Source of the DNA: XYA12-FULL-58-9 sp001798605
Lineage (GTDB): Bacteria > Myxococcota > XYA12-FULL-58-9
Length of the DNA: 8,601 nt
Direction of reading: 5' to 3'
Assembly: GCA_036736205.1 (NCBI GenBank)
Contig: DAINMX010000268.1
Coordinates: 1-8,601 of the forward strand
The notes below the pieces were generated by a model. The model saw only the letters and a list, made by a program, of their open reading frames with translations, ran no database searches and was not told the origin of the DNA. Of this stretch, positions 6,575-8,601 are shown piece by piece (positions within the stretch are counted from its first letter, which is position 1; every line of letters starts with the position of its first letter). Made by a program: the position numbers and the translations under genes.

Positions 6575-7647
6575 GCGTCTCACGCAGGAAGTTTTTGCAG
6601 GGAATGGCGGCCGGTGGTGCCACGGTACTGACGGCAGGTGCAGCCAAGGCGAGCTCCATTAAACACTTCGACGGCCATCCGGGACGTTTCGGATTATTGC
6701 ATGATACGACACTCTGTGTGGGCTGTCGCTCCTGTGAGAAAGCCTGTGGTGAGGTGAACGCCGATAGCCTCAAGCAGGTCGCCGCTGTTACCGTTGGCGA
6801 CAAGCCCAAAGTTGACGACAAAAAACGCCGCGTCACGCCTGATAGTTTGACCGTCGTCAACGCCTATGCCGTGGGCGATAAGGTCGTGTATCGCAAGCAC
6901 CAATGCATGCACTGCAATGAGCCGTGTTGCGCTTCTGTGTGCTTGGTCCATGCATTCGAAAAGACGCCCGAGGGCCCGGTTCTTTACGATCCCGACATGT
7001 GCATGGGATGCCGCTACTGCGTGACCGCATGTCCGTATTACGCACTGAGTTACGAGTACGACGATCCGGTTACCCCTCGGGTCATGCGCTGCACCATGTG
7101 TCTGCCGCGTATTCGCGAAGGGAAGAATCCCGGTTGTGCAGACGCCTGTCCCACGGGTGCCATCACCTTTGGCAAGCGTGAGGACCTCATTGAAGTCGCG
7201 CGCGCGCGTCTCAAGAAGAGCCCAGATGACTATGTCGATCACATCTTCGGAGAGCACGAGTTCGGCGGCACGAGCTGGCTCACCCTTGCGGGAACATCGT
7301 TCCCGAACGTCGGCCTTGCAGACGGTTACACCCACACCTCACTTCCCGAGATTGGCACAGGATTTTTGTCGGTCGTGCCGCTGGTCATCACCATTTATCC
7401 GGGGTTGCTTGCCGGTTTCTATGCGTTCAGCAAACGTGCCGAGCGCATCGGTGAAGAGAAGGCCAAGGCGGCGGTGGTCGAGACTCTGATGCAGGCCGAT
7501 GAGGAAACCAAGGCGAAGCTCGCTGCTGCAGCCAAACGCGCCACCAAGGACAAAGAACAGGCAATCGCCGCCGCAGTGAAGAAGGCTCTCGTCGAAGCAG
7601 AGAAGAAGGCCGCACAGGCGGCAGCAAAGGAGGGTGCGTCATCATGA
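6571..7647 (+). CDS. hmcB: Iron-sulfur electron-transfer subunit HmcB, Tat-exported, with C-terminal membrane anchor
   Basis: This 358-residue ferredoxin-like protein resembles DMSO-reductase-type B subunits and would link HmcA to HmcC at the periplasmic face. It opens with a Tat signal (SRRKFLQ at residues 4-10, then a hydrophobic Ala/Gly stretch to about 27). Sixteen cysteines fit four [4Fe-4S] clusters: C49-C52-C55-C59; C112-C115-C120-C124; C144-C147-C150-C154; and C174, C177, C189, C193. An extra C119 sits beside C120. One membrane helix is at about 264-286, as known for HmcB. Beyond it is a strongly charged Ala/Lys/Glu-rich tail (about 290-358) that looks like a long helix or coiled coil and should lie in the cytoplasm. 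The start overlaps the hmcA stop by ATGA, and the stop overlaps the hmcC start in the same way. Confidence 0.92.
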   Translation: MSVSRRKFLQGMAAGGATVLTAGAAKASSIKHFDGHPGRFGLLHDTTLCVGCRSCEKACGEVNADSLKQVAAVTVGDKPKVDDKKRRVTPDSLTVVNAYAVGDKVVYRKHQCMHCNEPCCASVCLVHAFEKTPEGPVLYDPDMCMGCRYCVTACPYYALSYEYDDPVTPRVMRCTMCLPRIREGKNPGCADACPTGAITFGKREDLIEVARARLKKSPDDYVDHIFGEHEFGGTSWLTLAGTSFPNVGLADGYTHTSLPEIGTGFLSVVPLVITIYPGLLAGFYAFSKRAERIGEEKAKAAVVETLMQADEETKAKLAAAAKRATKDKEQAIAAAVKKALVEAEKKAAQAAAKEGASS

Positions 7648-8561
7648 GTGACCACACCGAACACAGATGGGTGACACCATTCAATGCCGTCGCCGCCATG
7701 ATCATGGGTGTGGCCGCTGTCATTTTGTTCTTGCGGTTCACCCAAGGGTTGTCTGCCACCACCAATCTGACCCACGATTATCCATGGGGTTTGTGGATCG
7801 GCTTCGACGTCATGTCCGGTGTGGCGTTGGCCGCCGGCGGTTTCACCATGTCGGCAGCGGTCTATCTGTTTGGCATGAAGGAATACAAACCTGTCGTTCG
7901 TCCCGCCCTGTTGACGGCGTTCCTCGGCTACTCTTTGGTGGTCGTGGGGCTTCTGGTGGACCTTGGTCGGCCGTGGCGCCTGCCATTTCCATTCTTCCGT
8001 CAGGCTGGGCCGACCTCTGCTCTGTTCGAAGTGGCCCTGTGTGTCGGGTTGTACCTGAACGTCTTGTTTATCGAGTCGACGCCGCTGGCTCTGGAATGGC
8101 TCGGCTTCAAAAAACTGCGCAAGATTGTCGCATCCCTGACCATCGCACTGACCGTGTTTGGCGTCATTCTGTCGACGATGCACCAGTCGTCATTGGGGGC
8201 TCTGTTCGCGATTACGCCAACCAAGCTACACCCGCTTTGGTATTCAGAGCACATCCCCGTGCACTTCTTCGTTTCGGCGGTCGCTGCGGGCATTTCCATG
8301 GTCCTGGTGGAGAGCGCCCTCTCCCACAAGGTCTTTCACCATCTGGCGGAAACCCCACCCGAACAGATGGACAAGATCACGATCGGCCTGGCAAAAGGCG
8401 GTGCCGTGGTCCTCGCCACCTATTTTGCCATCAAGGTCGTCGACCTTGGCCTCGGGGACAAGTGGCACTATCTCGGCACCGGTTGGGGGGCGTGGTACTT
8501 GGTCGAGCTTCTCGGCTTCGTCGGCTTGCCGTGCATTCTCTATCTTATGTTTCAGCTCTAG
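7644..8561 (+). CDS. hmcC: NrfD/PsrC-type membrane subunit HmcC, ending early at TAG (possibly truncated or frameshifted)
   Basis: This is an NrfD-family integral membrane protein that partners HmcB. Conserved features include RFTQGL, the PWGLWIGFDVMSGVALAAGGF helix, DLGRPW, STMHQSSLGALF and KLHPLWYS. Eight hydrophobic segments are visible, near residues 14-33, 50-76, 86-107, 124-148, 160-181, 204-227, 246-269 and 281-305. HmcC proteins usually have about ten helices and some 380-400 residues. This frame stops at TAG (8559-8561) after 305 residues, inside or just after the eighth helix. All other complete genes here end in TGA. After the TAG the same frame stays open to the window edge, as does the frame read from 8522; the latter gives an Arg-rich stretch that would suit the loop expected here. 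A nonsense change, a frameshift (real or a sequence error) or a genuinely short protein are all possible. AAAGGAGG at 7626-7633 supports the start. Bases 8562-8601 show no recognisable separate gene. Confidence 0.88.
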   Translation: MSDHTEHRWVTPFNAVAAMIMGVAAVILFLRFTQGLSATTNLTHDYPWGLWIGFDVMSGVALAAGGFTMSAAVYLFGMKEYKPVVRPALLTAFLGYSLVVVGLLVDLGRPWRLPFPFFRQAGPTSALFEVALCVGLYLNVLFIESTPLALEWLGFKKLRKIVASLTIALTVFGVILSTMHQSSLGALFAITPTKLHPLWYSEHIPVHFFVSAVAAGISMVLVESALSHKVFHHLAETPPEQMDKITIGLAKGGAVVLATYFAIKVVDLGLGDKWHYLGTGWGAWYLVELLGFVGLPCILYLMFQL

Positions 8562-8601
8562 GATGGGCGAGATCCTTCGCCTTTAGGCGGAACCAAGATC
8601 T

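Noticed and set aside
7353..7369. TGGCAC followed by a T-rich stretch inside hmcB, resembling an internal sigma-54 promoter for hmcC
   Set aside because: The -12 element lacks the GC dinucleotide at the correct spacing, and the site is within conserved coding sequence.
8559..8561. TAG in hmcC read through as pyrrolysine
   Set aside because: The residues after it in the same frame do not resemble the expected NrfD loop, and nothing else in the window suggests pyrrolysine use. A frameshift or plain stop is simpler.

Overview
The window holds one strongly co-directional gene block on the + strand. In order it encodes the C-terminal part of a sigma-54 activator (PAS, AAA+ and Fis-type HTH), a small NifX/NifB-type cofactor-binding protein, and a six-gene transmembrane electron-transfer complex with the layout tmcD-tmcC-tmcB-hmcA-hmcB-hmcC. 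The Hmc/Tmc redox complexes are a hallmark of sulfate-reducing and related anaerobic Desulfobacterota (former Deltaproteobacteria). The gene content, the fairly high GC content and the strong AAGGAGG-type ribosome binding sites suggest such an organism. The exact lineage, and whether it respires sulfate or grows syntrophically, cannot be read from this window.

Layout: 2-1156 is the regulator, whose 5' end lies outside the window. 1157-1409 is the only sizeable intergenic region. It holds a GC-rich hairpin just after the regulator (1186-1206), a cluster of TGAAAC/GTTTCA half-sites (1270-1297), and a near-consensus sigma-54 -24/-12 promoter (1370-1385). From 1410 to the end of the window the genes are packed as one transcription unit: NifX-like (1410-1790), tmcD (1787-3088), tmcC (3091-3744), tmcB (3770-5086), hmcA (5099-6574), hmcB (6571-7647) and hmcC (7644-8561). 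Three junctions are 4-base ATGA overlaps and the other three are gaps of 2, 25 and 12 bases.

How the parts fit (known families plus inference): HmcA is a periplasmic 16-haem cytochrome that would exchange electrons with the soluble cytochrome c3 pool. HmcB (four [4Fe-4S] clusters, Tat signal, one membrane helix) and HmcC (NrfD-type integral membrane protein) would form the periplasm-facing membrane module. TmcC (NarI-like dihaem cytochrome b) and TmcB (two [4Fe-4S] motifs plus a CCG heterodisulfide-reductase-like domain) would carry electrons across the membrane and to a cytoplasmic thiol/disulfide-type partner. TmcD is a cytoplasmic, tryptophan-rich repeat protein of unknown role. The arrangement combines the Trp-rich D subunit of Tmc with the A, B and C subunits of Hmc. 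The upstream activator, sigma-54 promoter and candidate enhancer sites suggest that the complex is switched on by a dedicated signal sensed by the PAS protein.

Oddities: hmcC ends at a TAG about two transmembrane helices short of the usual family length, 40 bases before the window ends. HmcB carries a long Ala/Lys/Glu-rich cytoplasmic tail. The activator has GAFTDA in place of the usual GAFTGA loop.
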